From NCBI GenBank assembly GCA_013397845.1, contig VZTG01010070.1:372001-436000 (forward strand): a DNA stretch of 64,000 nt, read 5' to 3'. This document shows positions 13,501-27,400 of the stretch, piece after piece; the stretch's first letter is position 1; each line of letters opens with the position of its first letter. A program made the translations under genes and the position numbers. The notes beneath the pieces are model-generated. The model was not told where the DNA came from. It searched no databases and was given only the letters and a program-made list of their open reading frames with translations. The DNA is from Melanocharis versteri (lineage: Eukaryota > Chordata > Aves > Passeriformes > Melanocharitidae).

Positions 13501-16500
13501 TTACCACTACTTTGTTTGTCTGTGAATAAAGGTCACTGCATTATAACATCCCATAGTAAGAGATTACTGCAGCAGCATCAACAGCCTGCACTTTTAGCAC
13601 TTTGACTCTAATCCATGTGTGTTGGCACACCAGGAAGAAACCAATGGAGATGACTTTTCCCTCTGAGCCTGAATGCCAGACTGCCACTTCAAAACTTGGA
13701 TTGTAAAGCCATATCTTAGGTCCAGAGGAAAAATACTGGATTAGCTACTTTGGGCTCTTAAAAAGGCACAGTCAGGCACGCACCAAGGGCAGCACTTGGC
13801 CTTGGGGTTTATTTCATACAGTTTTGGGGGCCTTATCAGGAGATCACAGCTTTGTGACTCCATAGATTATGTCAGGTTACACTCTCCAACTGTCAGGACT
13901 TCCCATGGAAAGAGCCATAACGAGATACAACAGTCAAACCCACAGAGAATTTGGCGGAATGCTTGAAGGAAAATAAACCTTTCTGGCCATCACTCCTCCT
14001 TCAGATGCCACTGGAGTAACCATGCAATTCATAAGGCTTGAGTTTAACAACTCAGTGTTCTGTGCTACTGCTGGTTTATCACTTGCTGAAATTGTTTTAA
14101 TAACAGTCTCTATAAATTTATTATAGAAGTCATCTAGCAAGGTTTTATTTTCACTAGACATGTTAGCTATAAAACCATGAGACAATCAGACTTTTTGTTC
14201 AGAAAGCCTGCACAGAAACAAGATTACAAATATCAAAATAATTGAATTTACTCAAGTTAGCATAATAATAAAGTTTTCTGCTTTATGTAAATTCCTATAG
14301 AAGCCAGACAGACCAAGTAATCACTGATGATATTGCCAAACACTGGCACAGAAGCAGTGTCATATTAATAAAGCATTTCTTAATTGCTTCATCCTGCAAA
14401 GAACATAAGTGGAGCATGGATGAAATAGATATCAGCATTCACCAAACTGGAATACCTAATCCCATTTAAAAAAAATCACACTGCTAATTCATTTCTCCAT
14501 CTAAATAATCAGAGAAGCTAAATACAAGCAAGATTCACTGTACATAAAAAAAACATGCATTTTATACCACTAATTCATATCAATCAATTTCAGCCAAGGA
14601 TAAGGGGTTTTGAGAATCTATATGATTTTGTCTAAGGGCAGACCTAGTGATTCAGTGGCAATTGTTCTTAGGATTATCTCTGATTATTATGGATCCAGCA
14701 AAAAAACCACATGGACCAGAACTCAGAGAAATGAATTAATATGAGTGAAACTGCACCAGCAGTTGCCAAATGAAATTCTGTCAAAATATCCTCCCAGGGA
14801 ATGACTTTATAAAGTATTAATAGAGTGTGCCCACTGTGGCAATACAATATGAACTTATCCCAGAGGAATATGAAAAGGGGCATCTTCCCATAACAGGGCA
14901 AAGACAGCCTTTTTTCTGTCTTTTTAGCTCCGATGAAATAGCATCCAGTGGTGAGATCCCAGTCATCAGATCATTGCAGTGGGAATATTGGTGGCAGCCA
15001 TTGTTTGCAAGAAATCTTTAAATATAATGAAGCAATAACAAAAACAGGGAGGAAGGGAGAGTTTCAGAGCAGCCTTGTGTGTGTACTTGTTATTCTTGCC
15101 ACTCTCTGTGAATATCACTGGGAAAGGTCACTTGGATTTAGCAGTTCACAGCATCATGAACTGCTGGCTCAGATAAAGGCATTAGACTGTGGAAGATGAT
15201 AATATGTTCTTCCTTCTCTAAGATATTAATCTAAGCTACACCTCTTGATCTCTAGACAAGAATTTTAATTCGCCCAGCAAGGATAACACTGAACTCCATC
15301 AAAATGTTTTCTTTTGGTAGTAGAGCACTATGAGAGAAATGTCTTTTAATGGCCCATTTAAATCCTACTGTTTACAGCAGATTAGTGCAGCCGTGCAGTG
15401 CAGCCGGGTCTACAGACACTCACTACCCCATAACAGTGGATGCTCCCAAAAATCACCTCCACAGAACTGTCTGGAAGAGACCTGAAAGCTGCTCATTAGC
15501 ATCACCATACTTTTCATGACTCACATCTCTTGACAAATTGATGTGATAAATAAATCGCTGGATTTCAGCTTGTTGTCCCTTTATCCTCTTCCTGTATCTT
15601 GAAATAACTCGTTTTAATACCATCTGCAAGGAGTTGATGGCAACACCCCCAAACGAGTGGGGAAATACAGCCTGGCCTGTCTGTGGGCACGACTTTGGGA
15701 AAGATGTTTCCCTTCTCCCACAGCTCCTCTACACAGACACAGAAATTCATGATTTAACAATACACAAGCTTTCTAGATTTCCATAATGATTTCTGAAAAT
15801 GAGGCTCAGGTCACTCCTATATCCTTTAGGAAGGCAAGTAAGTTGAACCATATATTAAAATTACTATTTGTTTCCTGTATATTAGCTGCAAAGCAAAATA
15901 TTTTAATGCAAGATATGTGCATCAATATTCAAAACTCGTGAGAGAGGGATTGAGGGGTTGATATATCTTTGACAAGACTAAGCCAAGCTTTTTGGTGTAC
16001 ATTAACCACCCAAGTCAGCACTTTACCTACCAGCTGCAATATTTTCCATACCCTCAAAAAAACATATTTCAGGAACAGCAAAATTACATGAGGTTGTGTG
16101 GAAGCATGATCCTTAAATATTTTAAAAAATGAAAAAAACACAAAACAAACAAACAAAAAAACCCAACAAAAACCAAAACACAAAAACAAAAAATAAAGAC
16201 AACACATAAAGTAAATGTATTATGATTTTCCTGGCCTTGCTGCTTTTAGATTTAGATGATTATTCCATCAATATTTCTCAAGTGAAGATATAAGTAATAA
16301 AATTTAAGACCCATAGCAGAGCTACCTTCTGTTCTCCATGTGTGACATTTTCAACATTTTAAGAACTATCAAAATGTGTTTTAACTATTCTTCACTTTTT
16401 TCCCAAATCAAGAATAAATAATGAGAAACATTTTGAATTTTTCCCTTTAATCACTGAAAAATCAGTCAAAAGCTCTAACACTATTTAGTATCTGGCTGTA

Positions 16501-19390
16501 ACAGTAATTAGTATCTCAAGCAATCCCAAATGCAATTAAAATGTGCTTCTAAGCATTCACATCATATAATTTCTTTTGTGTCTTTATGTTCTAATAGGAA
16601 AGAAGAAAAATATTTCTGTGCCAAAAAGTACCAGAGCAAAAGCAAATCATTACAAAGCTGTATAAATGAGAAACTTTGAAATGCGTTTTAGCATTTCTAG
16701 ATTAACTTCTTTGGGCAAGGTCTAGTTGCCAATTGCAAGGTCAAATTGGTTTTTGTTTAGCAACCTACCGCAGTAGATAACACCACTTCAATGAAATGTG
16801 AACCAGCTGGAACTAGTGTAAAGAATGGCTATCATGATTTTTAAAAACCTTACAGAAACTATTCCCTGGGGGGGGTTTTATATCAGAGAGATGGCTGAAA
16901 TGGAAGCATTGCATGGCCTTTTTTCAACAGCTATTTGCATCAAGAGCCCCGATCATCATTAATATAGAAGCATTTGCTGGTGTTAAAGTCCATATGATAG
17001 AAAAAAGAAACAGTAGAAGCTTTCCAGGATTCCCAGTCACACAATAGCAGCAATGGTCAGCAGCAGTAGGTGTGGAGGAACTGCAAAAATAAGACACAGC
17101 CTGAATTATGTTTGCTTGAGATTTATCTGTTTACACTGGGCAAATTTGAACAATGGATTGTTAAAAGTAAAAATATTTAGAATTCACCCAGAGTAAAAGC
17201 CAAATTTGACAACTGTATCTCTGCTCCTACCAATATTTATGTATTTACAGACATTTGGGAAATCTTTTTGAAGCAGAGTTATTTCTCACTGCATTTCCAG
17301 GGCTTACATGCACATCCCAACCAAACTTTATCAGCAATAACCTTGAAAAAAATAGAAGAACTAATTTGATGACATTATTAAATAATTTAAGACTATATTT
17401 CTAGAAGTACTACAGTGCCTTAAAAATTTGATTCTCTGTGGGGAAAAGAATAAACAAACACACACCCGAAAAGGCAGCTGACAGGCAATACAAAAAGGCT
17501 TTGGAAGTGATAAGTATCCAAATTAGAACCACTACCCAAATATCATGTGGCTCTGAACAGCAGAAGTAGCTTGCAGGAACGCTTGTGTGAATCCTTGATT
17601 TGGACAAGAGCAGTGTGTGATTTCACAGGACTCATGACACTTAAGGTAAAAACTCACTGAATCACCCACAACATTTAATAAAAGTTGGTGAGAGGCATAT
17701 TTTCAAATCAGTAGTGAATTTGACATTTACCATATGTTCACACATGGCTTTCTTCACTGTTTGAACAGTATAAAAACTTCCCATAAAGCTCCACTAATTA
17801 AATTAAAATAAAAAATGACAAACAGGATGAAGAGCTGACAGTTTTCAGAAGCCCAAACGAGGCTAAGTATTTATCTTAAATCCTAATAGCACCATCTGAT
17901 GGAGGATCACCACAACACTACTGAAGAGATTCGAAGTGTGCTAGGCATTAATTTGAAAATGTTTTAATATATTTCCTTATTTTGTGTATTAAACTGAAAA
18001 CATAAGTATAAAGAATAGTGGCGATCTGCTAAATAAACCTAAAGCAGATTGTGACATTTTAAGTCAATAAAAGTTTTGATTTAGTAGGAAGAAAATCCAG
18101 TCTGAGGTTAAGATGCTTTTTAAGAAAAGCAATTTCTTTCCAGACACCTCTTTTATAAGTCTGGATAATAAATTTAAACACATCTGGTGTCCAAGTCAAG
18201 TCTTTATTGCCCTTAAGAGCACAGGTTCCCCACACAGGATGAAGTATAAGTGAAGAATAAACATTTGTGATCCCTTAAAGGATACCAAGTAGAGCAATAT
18301 TTTTGATACGTGGTTCACTAAATATCAGAATGGTGTAAGAGAAGAACACAGGCATCACAAGGGCAACTGGAGGAGAAATCTGAGGATCAGAGAGCTGCAT
18401 GCAAGACGTACCAGGTATCTGATTGGGGGGATGTTATACAACCAAAATCTATGAACATAGGAAGTTACACATTTAAATCAGTTGGGATTACAGTTCCAGA
18501 TAAAGAGAATTTACTCTGCTTTGCTGTATCAGATGGCCCTCCAAGTCAAGGGCTCCTCATCCCAGCTCATGCAGGAAAAGTAAATTCACAAAGAACAGGC
18601 CTTCCCTTTGGCAACCCTGAGTGCCTGCAGTTTGGACATTCTCTCTGTTGCCAGATTAGTTACTTAATCCTTAAATACCTCCACACATATGGAGGAACTG
18701 GCCCAGTCCCTCAGCTTTTGTACTTTCTGCCATGCCTGGGCAGTCTCCTTCAATCCATTGCTTCTACCAGATCTGAAGAGATTCCAGCTATGATCCTTTT
18801 ATATTTTAGCTCCAATTTTCCCTCTCCCATTCTCTAAAAGGTCAAGAATCTAAGAAGTTACTTTAACTCTGTAGATGCACAACCTCAGTACACTTTTCCC
18901 CTTTACTGTAGTGCAACCCCAAGAGTAAAACTGTGAGTCCAAGCCATCTGCTCCACTATCAACAGTAAAAACCAATGATCTGCTGCAGGACCTCATTAGC
19001 ATAACGCTGTTAATCACCAGAGCAGTTCCAAATAACAGCAAAAGGGGGAAACCAAAAAAACACTGACAGGTGCTGCAGACAGATCAGACAGTGGGAAATG
19101 TAGAGGAACCTAGAAGAAAGTAAGTTAATTAACTGTTCCTACAAAGTCAGATAAAACCACGTGGATCACCATACAAGAGTTCTATTCGTGCTTTGCAGAA
19201 ACAGGTTGGATTTTAGCTGCCCTTGCAATCAGAGTAACATGAACAGGAAGCATTTTGATCTGCTGACTTCTGAGATTGGGAGTACCTGTAGCTCCTGGCA
19301 CATACCCTGAAGAGAAGAAACCTACATCATCCAAGGAAATCCTGCTATTGCTTTTGATCTGCTTCAAAGCAAAGAAACACGAGAAGTGCC
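10544..19390. other. Unique AT-rich DNA, no gene seen
   Basis: About 8.8 kb. The longest frame in the window (18451-18837, plus, 128 codons) lies here; its peptide is Ser/Pro/Leu-rich and unlike any family I know, and it has no visible promoter or splice partner, so I treat it as chance. An acceptor-like TATGTTCTAATAG at about 16585-16597 is followed by a frame of only 24 codons. Confidence 0.6.
16123..16197. repeat. A/C-rich low-complexity tract
   Basis: About 75 bp composed almost only of A and C on the plus strand, with irregular AAAC, AACCC and ACAAAAAC units. The minus-strand open frame covering it codes only for a Phe/Cys/Val-rich low-complexity peptide and is not a gene. Confidence 0.88.
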
Positions 19391-20025
19391 CACAGAGACT
19401 GTGGGGCAGCTCTCAGGACTGGATGAATACAGGCTATCTAGGAAGGACAGCCCGGGAAGGCAAGGAAGGAAACGGTCCTGTTTGTGGGATAGCAGCTGAA
19501 CGAGTGGAGCTCTGCCTGGGGAGGGGATGAGCCAGCGAGAGCTCCTGGGATGGGGCAGGGGCAGAGCACCACGGCACTAATGGGGGGTGTGCTGCCCACA
19601 GCCTCGTCAGCAGCAAGCAGGAGGTGAAACCTTCTTCAGACAACTGCAAGGGGCCCCGCACTTGCAGATCTTGGCTCCCCTGGATATTTTATCCACCCTT
19701 GTGTCTGCTGGAAAGGCAAAATGGCACCAGCAAGCCAGGAGGTGCCCCAGCTTTTGGGATGTGTTGATGATGACTTCCTAACACATCTGACCGAGGAGGC
19801 AGCAGGTCCAGGTTCTCTGCTGGACCTGATATTTGCAAAGATCTGGGTGGGGATCTGAATGCAGCTAAAATTTGAAACAGGGTCCCAGAGATGCTGTAGA
19901 ATATCTGAGCTTAGAGAAACTCAGACTTGACTGGACAAGGCCCTGAGCAATTCAACCTAATTAACCTATCTTTGAAAAGTGGTTTGGATTAGAAGACCTC
20001 AGGAAGTTCATTTCAACCAGAGTTG
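19391..20025 (+). mobile_element. Internally deleted CR1 LINE: endonuclease region joined to 3' end
   Basis: Two parts of CR1 are joined here. Positions about 19391-19850 match the apurinic-endonuclease part of CR1 ORF2: a GGATGAATACAGGCT / AGGAAGGACAG block, a GGGAAGGCAAGGAAGG block, a degenerate TTCTTCAGACAACTG block, and near 19765-19840 a reading that gives VDDDFLTH and SLLDLIFAK, close to the familiar CR1 motif around DDNFL and LLDLI. Positions about 19871-20025 match the CR1 3' untranslated region (GACTGGACAAGGCCCTGAGCAA, then GATTAGAAGACCTC). The reverse transcriptase, normally lying between these and well over a kilobase long, is absent. Frames in the endonuclease part are broken, so it is dead. 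The element is diverged, hence old. Start and deletion junction are approximate. Confidence 0.85.
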
Positions 20026-21120
20026 TTTTTGGTTTTCTTTTTTTTCAGATAAATCTATTTTTAGAAACTTTTTCCAAAGGCATTTCATTTTTCAATAAAG
20101 TAGATGTCTCCTAAGATATGCTTTGAGGAAAAAAAGTTTACCAGCAGGTAAAACCAGCAGGTTTTTGTTAGAATTATTTCTCTGAATCTCAGAATAGACA
20201 ACAAAACAAACAAGCAAGTTTCTTCACAGTTGTACCTTTCTGAAACCAAAGACACAAAATGTTAAGAAACGAGATAACTGATTACACACTGCTGGCCTCA
20301 GAGTGTTTTGTAGCGTGGAAATAAATAACAGACATGAGAGTGAATTCTGAAGCAAAAGACAAACATAAGTAAAAATAATGGAGAGAAAGAAAAGGGAAAA
20401 CAGGACACAAGGACTGAAGCCATTCTAGTTACGCCTGTTTTGAAAAGTAGAATCCTCCAGCGGAAAATAAAACCAGCCAGCAAGAATAGACCTTGGAGCC
20501 CAAGTGCTTGGAACTAAGCACACCTGCTGTTCAGCCAGCTCCTCACCTCCTCTTACTCAGCCTTTCTCAAATAAACACTTCCTGCTTTGCATTCACAGGA
20601 CAAAGGAAAATGGCACATATTTTTGCAATAAAAATTTAAAAGGCTTGTTACGGCTTTTTTACTGCCTTTTGTATGCATTGATGTTTATGCTTCATTACTT
20701 TAATTTTTGGGTTTTTACTACTGTTAGTGCCCTAAAGTTAAGGTGGTAAACTACAAGCTTTTAAAGCAAGCAGATGCTTCCTTACGGTGGAAAAAGACGG
20801 CAGCTATGCTTTATGCCAAGAATAAATTTTAACTTTTAATAGCTTTCAGAAAAACAGTCTCTTTTTTGAAGCAGGTATAAAATACATGAATTATTTAATA
20901 TCTGCAATTCATTTAGGAGAACGGAAATCCTTTCCAGACTTGCTATTAGCATGGTCACTAATGCATCAATAAGAGCATGAACAGGTCAAAATCATCCTTG
21001 TCATGAGTCTATTGACTTTATTGAAGTTCTGTAAAAAATAATATTTATTACCTGAACAGTGCAAGAACTTAACATTTTCAGTTTGTTTTCAACTTCACAG
21101 AATATAACATATTTTTAAAT

Positions 21121-21187
21121 ACACAAAAACATTTTCAAAACAAACAAACAAAAAAAACCAAACGAAAAGAAAATTAAAAATAAAAAC
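21121..21187. repeat. A-rich low-complexity tract with (AAAC)n
   Basis: ACACAAAAAC followed by CAAACAAACAAA and a long A-rich stretch. No flanking mobile element is seen. Confidence 0.82.
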
Positions 21188-24100
21188 TATACTGTTCTGT
21201 AAGTTAAACTGTTTTCACCTTTTAGCAAATTTTCAGTTGTGGGGGAGATTTAACTACATCACAAGCATTGCTTGTTCCTATTGTCAGGTTCTATTCCTTT
21301 TTGCAATGGTGCAAATATTATTACTATCTTTGCATAAATTAGCCCTTAGTTTATTTCTTCACCTATATGTTATGCTCTGGCAAAAGTGTTGTTTTTAACT
21401 AATCTCATTAAAAATTGACTATGGAAGAATATTAAGCAATTGCAAAATTGTAAAACTGTTCATTCTCTGATCATTATTTTTAAAAACTACTACTTACCTA
21501 CTTCCAAAAGCCATTTGACACTGGACAAACAAGATTTACTGAGTATGAATATATAAAATGTAAAATAACTCAGTTTTGGATGACTTTGTAGTTTGTTTAT
21601 TTTGCAATTTGTAATATGTGTAAAATCAATTCTTGAAATTAATACTATCAGAGACAAAAGCCCTCAAATGGCCCTTTTTTGTTATTTGGTGAAATTAGGA
21701 TAAATAAATTCTTTTTTTTAACTAAATTGCAAACTCTAATGAGAAAAATAATCATAGTTTTAAAAATGAATAAGATCAGAACACAATGATATTACAAAGC
21801 CAAAGAGGTGAATTTTACCCAGCATTGCCTACTTCAGTCAAGAGTTCTGTAGCTCAGGGCACAAAGGCTGCCTTGTTTTCAAAGAAAACACTTTATTGAC
21901 TAGTTTTTCCCCATTATATCATTCAGCTCACTTCAAGTCCACAATTTTTCTTTCACGCAGCCCAGAATGAGTTTATGAAAGATTTACGATGATGATAAAG
22001 AAGCATTTCCCCCAGAACAGGAAGCTGAAGGAATCCAGATGATGCAGAGACATGAACATCCATCTACCAGCTTCCTTTACTCCATAAGGCAACACAGCCG
22101 TCAACCAAAACACAGAGAATTGTCATTACAGGGCCTCAGTTTAACCATTTGGGACACTAAGCTGATATCTGGCAGTGCTCATTTATAAGAAAATTTGAAT
22201 TTTAAAAAAAGTTGCCCTAAAAACCACTGTTAAGTAAATAATAGCAAGATACACAATTTTGCCCCCGAGGTTTTCTGTTTCCTAAGGACGGGAGAATACA
22301 GTGCAATAAGATATCAATCTATGGCTACATTGTAATAATCACAAATGCAACTACTCCTTATGACAGACTAATCAATTTTGTGAGTTTTCCATTTTCTTTG
22401 CACTGTACATTTTGCATATGCTTTGGGTTTTTGTATGGGACCAAGATATATGACTGTGAAACACATATATTTCTATTTAGAAAACAAATCCATGCAATGC
22501 CCCCTTTGTGAAAACATTTTATAAAAATAACATGGGCATGCAGGAATTTATCATTGAAGACCGAAGTATCTTGAAAAAGTAGCTCATATCTTTTCAAAAT
22601 TGCCTAAGTATTTTTTAAGTTTCCATTTGTTTTGTCCATTAGAAATGTCTGGGTATTTACTTCAATATCCAAAAACAAAACATCCCACAAGTCAAAACCA
22701 GTATTTACATAATTAAATTCTCACATTATGTTTCATACGTGTTGGTTTATTTTCATAAATTTCTACCCTGTGGGCCTCTCTGGCCCCATACCATAGGTTT
22801 TATATTACTTCTTTAATGCTGTGGCTGATCTCTGATATACATTTATCTGCACTGCCAAGATGTGTGAGATAACTCATCCTTCAGTAGGTATGAACTCGTA
22901 CTCAAACAGATGGAGCACATTGAAATTCCAATACATCTTAAGATACTGAGGTCTTTAATTTAGTGTATTCCATAGAACAGTGACAAATAGTGAAAAGAGT
23001 ATCCTAAAACCAGAATATTTTCAATTTCTTCAAGGCTGTAAATTTCATTTAGTTTTTTAGAACAGATCCATTTTCAATTTGCAACTCAGGGGAAGACAAG
23101 GAAGCCTTCAGAATATATAACACTGTTACAGAAAAGAAATTGCTATTTATTCTTAAAACCCTTCTGCATTTTGACAAGGACTATAAAAAAGTTGTCATCA
23201 TTTTAGAATTCCTCCAAAATTTCACCTGAATTTATTAATAGATGCTGTTCTTTCTTGAAGCAGGATCTGGATTTTGAGTCAAATAATTGTAGAAAACATT
23301 GAGGACAAGGCTGTGTAAATAAGACCATATCACTGAAAGCAGGATGCCTCTGTCAGACACACAGAACACTGCAGCCTGCTGAAATTTTCTCTCATCTGTC
23401 ATCCTTGGATGTAAATCCAGATGGGAGCATTTCAAAAGCAAAGACAACAAGTACGAAAATGAGATAGAAAACAAGGAGCAGATCATAATTTGAACGTTGC
23501 TATTCATGCCTTCAGCAGTTCACAAGATAAAAATGAAATGTGGATAGCTTGGTGACATGGTTCTATTTTACTTGAAAAAATAGCCCTGAATCTCTCTGAT
23601 TAATTTACATGTCAGACTGCACAAACAGAAAGATGAGATTTTAAGAGGAGGAGCAACATATCCTTAACATTTTATTTCACACGGAAGATCCTTTTTTAAC
23701 TTTGAATAATTAGTACTGACAACAGCAGAGATGAACAAGGAGATTAAAGTCACCTCTTGGCACTACTTTAAAACAATGACAAGGTCAGAAATAACATAGA
23801 TTTAGGTGATACATATAAAAAAGGCTCAATCTTATTCACACAAATTACCTCAAAAATTTTTTCCTGTTTCCAATATGGAAGTAAATGTCATTTGTTATGA
23901 TTTTTGAACAGCATCAAGAAAATAAAGAACACTGATTGTAAATTCAATCTGTTATGTCATTTACTTAAAGACTCAATGAAGTGCAGAGAAACATTGCTAA
24001 TCTACTACAAAATTTAGAAAACTTTCTGTTGGGCTACGTAAGCTCTCAGGCATGCACTAAATCTGCAAAAACAGAAAACAACTTTTCATTTGTGGTCACT

Positions 24101-24457
24101 TCAACTTCAGCTGCTGTACTAAAGCTGAAAATAAGTACATGCTCCCAAAGCCTGTCCTTGAGATAACAGACAATAATCAAGACTTCCCTATTCTCAGCTC
24201 TTTAGGTTTTGTCTAATCACTTCTACTACGAAAAAATATGAATACTGTAATTAGTCAAGGAGTTTCCTTTCAGAACTACCAGATGCAATCAAATCAGTTC
24301 TGACAATCTAGCTTTATTATTCATAAATAAATTCTTTAATGGATTCTCTTTCTGTAATAATTAATTTTAAACTGGAAGAGCTATCAACTGAAGGAAATAT
24401 TACTCTGACACGACATCCAGGTGTTGTCTTGGCCATGGCAGCAGGTGACACACAGGA

Positions 24458-24492
24458 GTACATTCCCTGCAAGCTGCAAGTACATTCCCTGG
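24458..24492. repeat. Imperfect 20-21-bp direct repeat
   Basis: The word AGTACATTCCCTG occurs at about 24458 and again at about 24479, with GCAAGCTGCA between. Short and imperfect, possibly a local duplication. Confidence 0.55.
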
Positions 24493-27400
24493 GGAGACTT
24501 GGGGAAACAGCCTCTTGATCTGGCTTTTGGACTGCAAATAAGTTGCCAACTACAAAAGTGTTCTGGTGAAGTTATAGCTACACACAGCACAACAGAGCAG
24601 AACAGAAAAAAGCTAATGGTGTTCATTACTGGATCATTGCACTGTCTTTTGGCCTGAGAAGTTACCTGATGCCTAAAGCCAGGCTGGGTAATTTCCCTGG
24701 GGAGAGAGGAGGATTTGTCAATGAGCCTGACGTTTCTTTTCTCCAGTTTTACTCATTCCAGGAAAAAAAGATGAAAAGATATCCTATTTCCCTGAGGAAA
24801 AAGTAGCACAATCTATATTCCTTACTGGCATTTTTCAAATCTGCCTGTCTCCTTCTGTCTCACTAGTGGAACTACCAGTTGAGGTTTTTCAAAAACTGGT
24901 TTTTAATTTTTTATGATGGCTGAAGTATCAAAATAGCTAGCAATAATAGACATTGTGATTCTCCCACAAACAAAAACCATGAGAATTAAATTTTTGATCA
25001 AACTTATTAATTAATTTGACCCAAAATAGTTATTTATAAGATATGAAGACTGAAATTCAGCTCACTCAGGATAAATGCTAAATACAGCCTTTTTCAACAT
25101 ATTTTGAACCCCCAACCCCAGATTCTCCCATATTTTAGGACTATTTCCTCTCCATATCTTCCTTTGCAGTTCCTATTTGGAAGCCAGCAAACCTTTCTTC
25201 CTACTGTCTGAGTCCGAAGTATTTCTATTTGGCCTTCCTTCACACATAATTCTTTTGGTGACTACAGTTTGATTTTCTTTTTGGATGAACCAATGGCACA
25301 CCTTTGCAGCCTTGCTGACGAGCTGCATTTTCCCAGCTCTCCCTGGCTTCCAGCTCACCTGCCTTTGATCTGTGTTACCACAACAAGCAAGTGCTCCAAA
25401 CCTTGCATTTGCAGTCTGTTCTCAGGGAAGTCTCTCACTCCACCTGCCTCACTTTCTGCTCAATCTTTGCTTCTGGTGGGGTTATTTTTTCCTGTTTCTC
25501 CTATTACAACAATCATGCATCATTTTATTAACTTAATCCCAATATGTGAACATGAGAAAACAGGCAAAGCTGAGAACAGCAATTCACAGCTCATAGCGCT
25601 GAAACCTCCAGGCTCAGAAGAGGGAATAATTAAAGACTGAATACTCCCCAGCATGACTTTAATATCCAATTGTATAGAAACACACAGAGAAAGCTCCCTT
25701 CATCTTTTCCCCAATATAGAAAAATAAATAAATTTTTAAAAATGACTGTTTAGCACTGAGAGCTCTATCTTGCTAGAAAACCATCAGAAGACTCCTGCAG
25801 AAGAACCTCAGTGAAATCCTGCATGGGTGACACCCAAGGGTTTATTCTTTGAGCACGTCTTCTGATCTGAAGAACATTCCACCACACTGGGCTGATTTTT
25901 ACAAAACAGTAAGAGTAATACTTTTTCTATTTTCTTAGCTTGCTTTGATGACCTATTGATTTACTCAACTGGTTTCCTGAAACATCTGGGGCACGCAGAT
26001 ATGGCACCAAACTATCTCATAGAGACAGGATTAAAGCTGAAAGTTTTAAATTGATGTTTCATTCCATAAGATCTGAAAATAACATGTAGGTTTCCTCTGA
26101 CAAAGGTATCAGTGCAGCCCAGCAAAGAGGAGCTGCAATGATGAATCTCAACAGGAGTCAGGAGCCCTTTATGTGATTTTATCTGTTATCAGCTGTGACT
26201 GACTCCATCTGAGGGTTGGTTATAAAGGCAGAATCTGTGTGTGATCTTGAACAGCTGCTTATGTCACAGAATGTAAGAAAATGAGTGGTAGGGAGCTCGA
26301 GACGTTATGATCAGAATATGCACAACTAACACAGACAGCAGATATTCAGACTCACCAATGTTATCCAGTAGGTCAGTGGAGCTTCTTGGCATCCTTTCAA
26401 CAGGGATGTTCTTCAGGGAGGAGCAGCTCCCAGGATGTGTTCAGGGTTCCTTCAAGTGCAAGCCAGGGAAAAGCTCATTAGTAAATGTTTCCGAGAGTTA
26501 ACTGGGACTTGTAGCAACTATGGCCTAACACAATATTTACATAACCTTGTCTCATGTATCAGGATAACCAATGCATTAAAACTGCATCGGGTTCTATGTT
26601 ACTGGTGCATTGAAATTTAATAAAAAAATGTAAGTCAGAGCTTCAGGAGAAAAAAAAGAAAGATAACAAAACTAAATACAGGCTGGAAAAATGGGCAATA
26701 TATGGGAAAGAGCCTCTATCTAGTGGATTGCAAAATACAGCACAACTGTTTCAGTGCTCATAACCAATGTGACAGGAAATTACTTACAGGGCCAGTTAAT
26801 GAGACTTTTCTGAAAGAATTTCACTAGGAATACAACACATTAAGAACATATCGTGTCTTTATTTTGGGGCAGTTTCTTCAGGGACTGAGGACATGCTATT
26901 ATATTTTGATCACTGTCACCCTTCCTTATGCTTTTGGTCTCCCTGCTCTCTCATGGGCAAGGCTAATGGAGTTCAAGATTTTTTTTCTAATCATGGAAAC
27001 TTTGGTTCACCTTTGGAGATGCTCTTCCTCTCAGAGCTAGTTAAGTTATAAAAGACTTTATATAGGCTTACTTTCTCTTTAGATTTAATTTGATGACTTA
27101 AGAACTTGCTTTTACTTTGAATAGTAACATTCTCAAAAGTTTTTCTCTCAAAGAACATTAATTTTTCCCTCCCCTTTGTTCCTGTTTTCTTGCTGACAGC
27201 ACCACTGTTTTATCAAATATTAAACTACTGTAACATGTGGTGAATGGGCACTCAAATTTTTGAGCAGATGATAAACGAACTAAATCTACCCAGAAGAAGC
27301 AGATAATTTTCTGATACTCATATTCCATCACAGTGTGAAAGTAGATCAGTCTTGCCACAGTCTTTAAAATTTTATCCATGGCTTACTGAAGCTGGTGTTT

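Noticed and set aside
15929..16207. Minus-strand frame with a long hydrophobic Phe/Cys/Val stretch that could look like a membrane segment.
   Set aside because: The hydrophobic stretch is just the translation of the A/C-rich low-complexity tract at 16123-16197.
16585..16670. Acceptor-like TATGTTCTAATAG followed by an open frame.
   Set aside because: Only about 24 codons to a stop, two frames equally open, no partner exon on the plus strand.
18451..18837. Longest open frame in the window (128 codons, plus strand).
   Set aside because: No domain, signal or familiar motif, low-information Ser/Pro/Leu composition, no splice or promoter context; a single frame of this length is expected by chance in 64 kb.
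19276..19781. Plus-strand frames that might be taken for host genes.
   Set aside because: They are broken pieces of the CR1 ORF2 endonuclease region.
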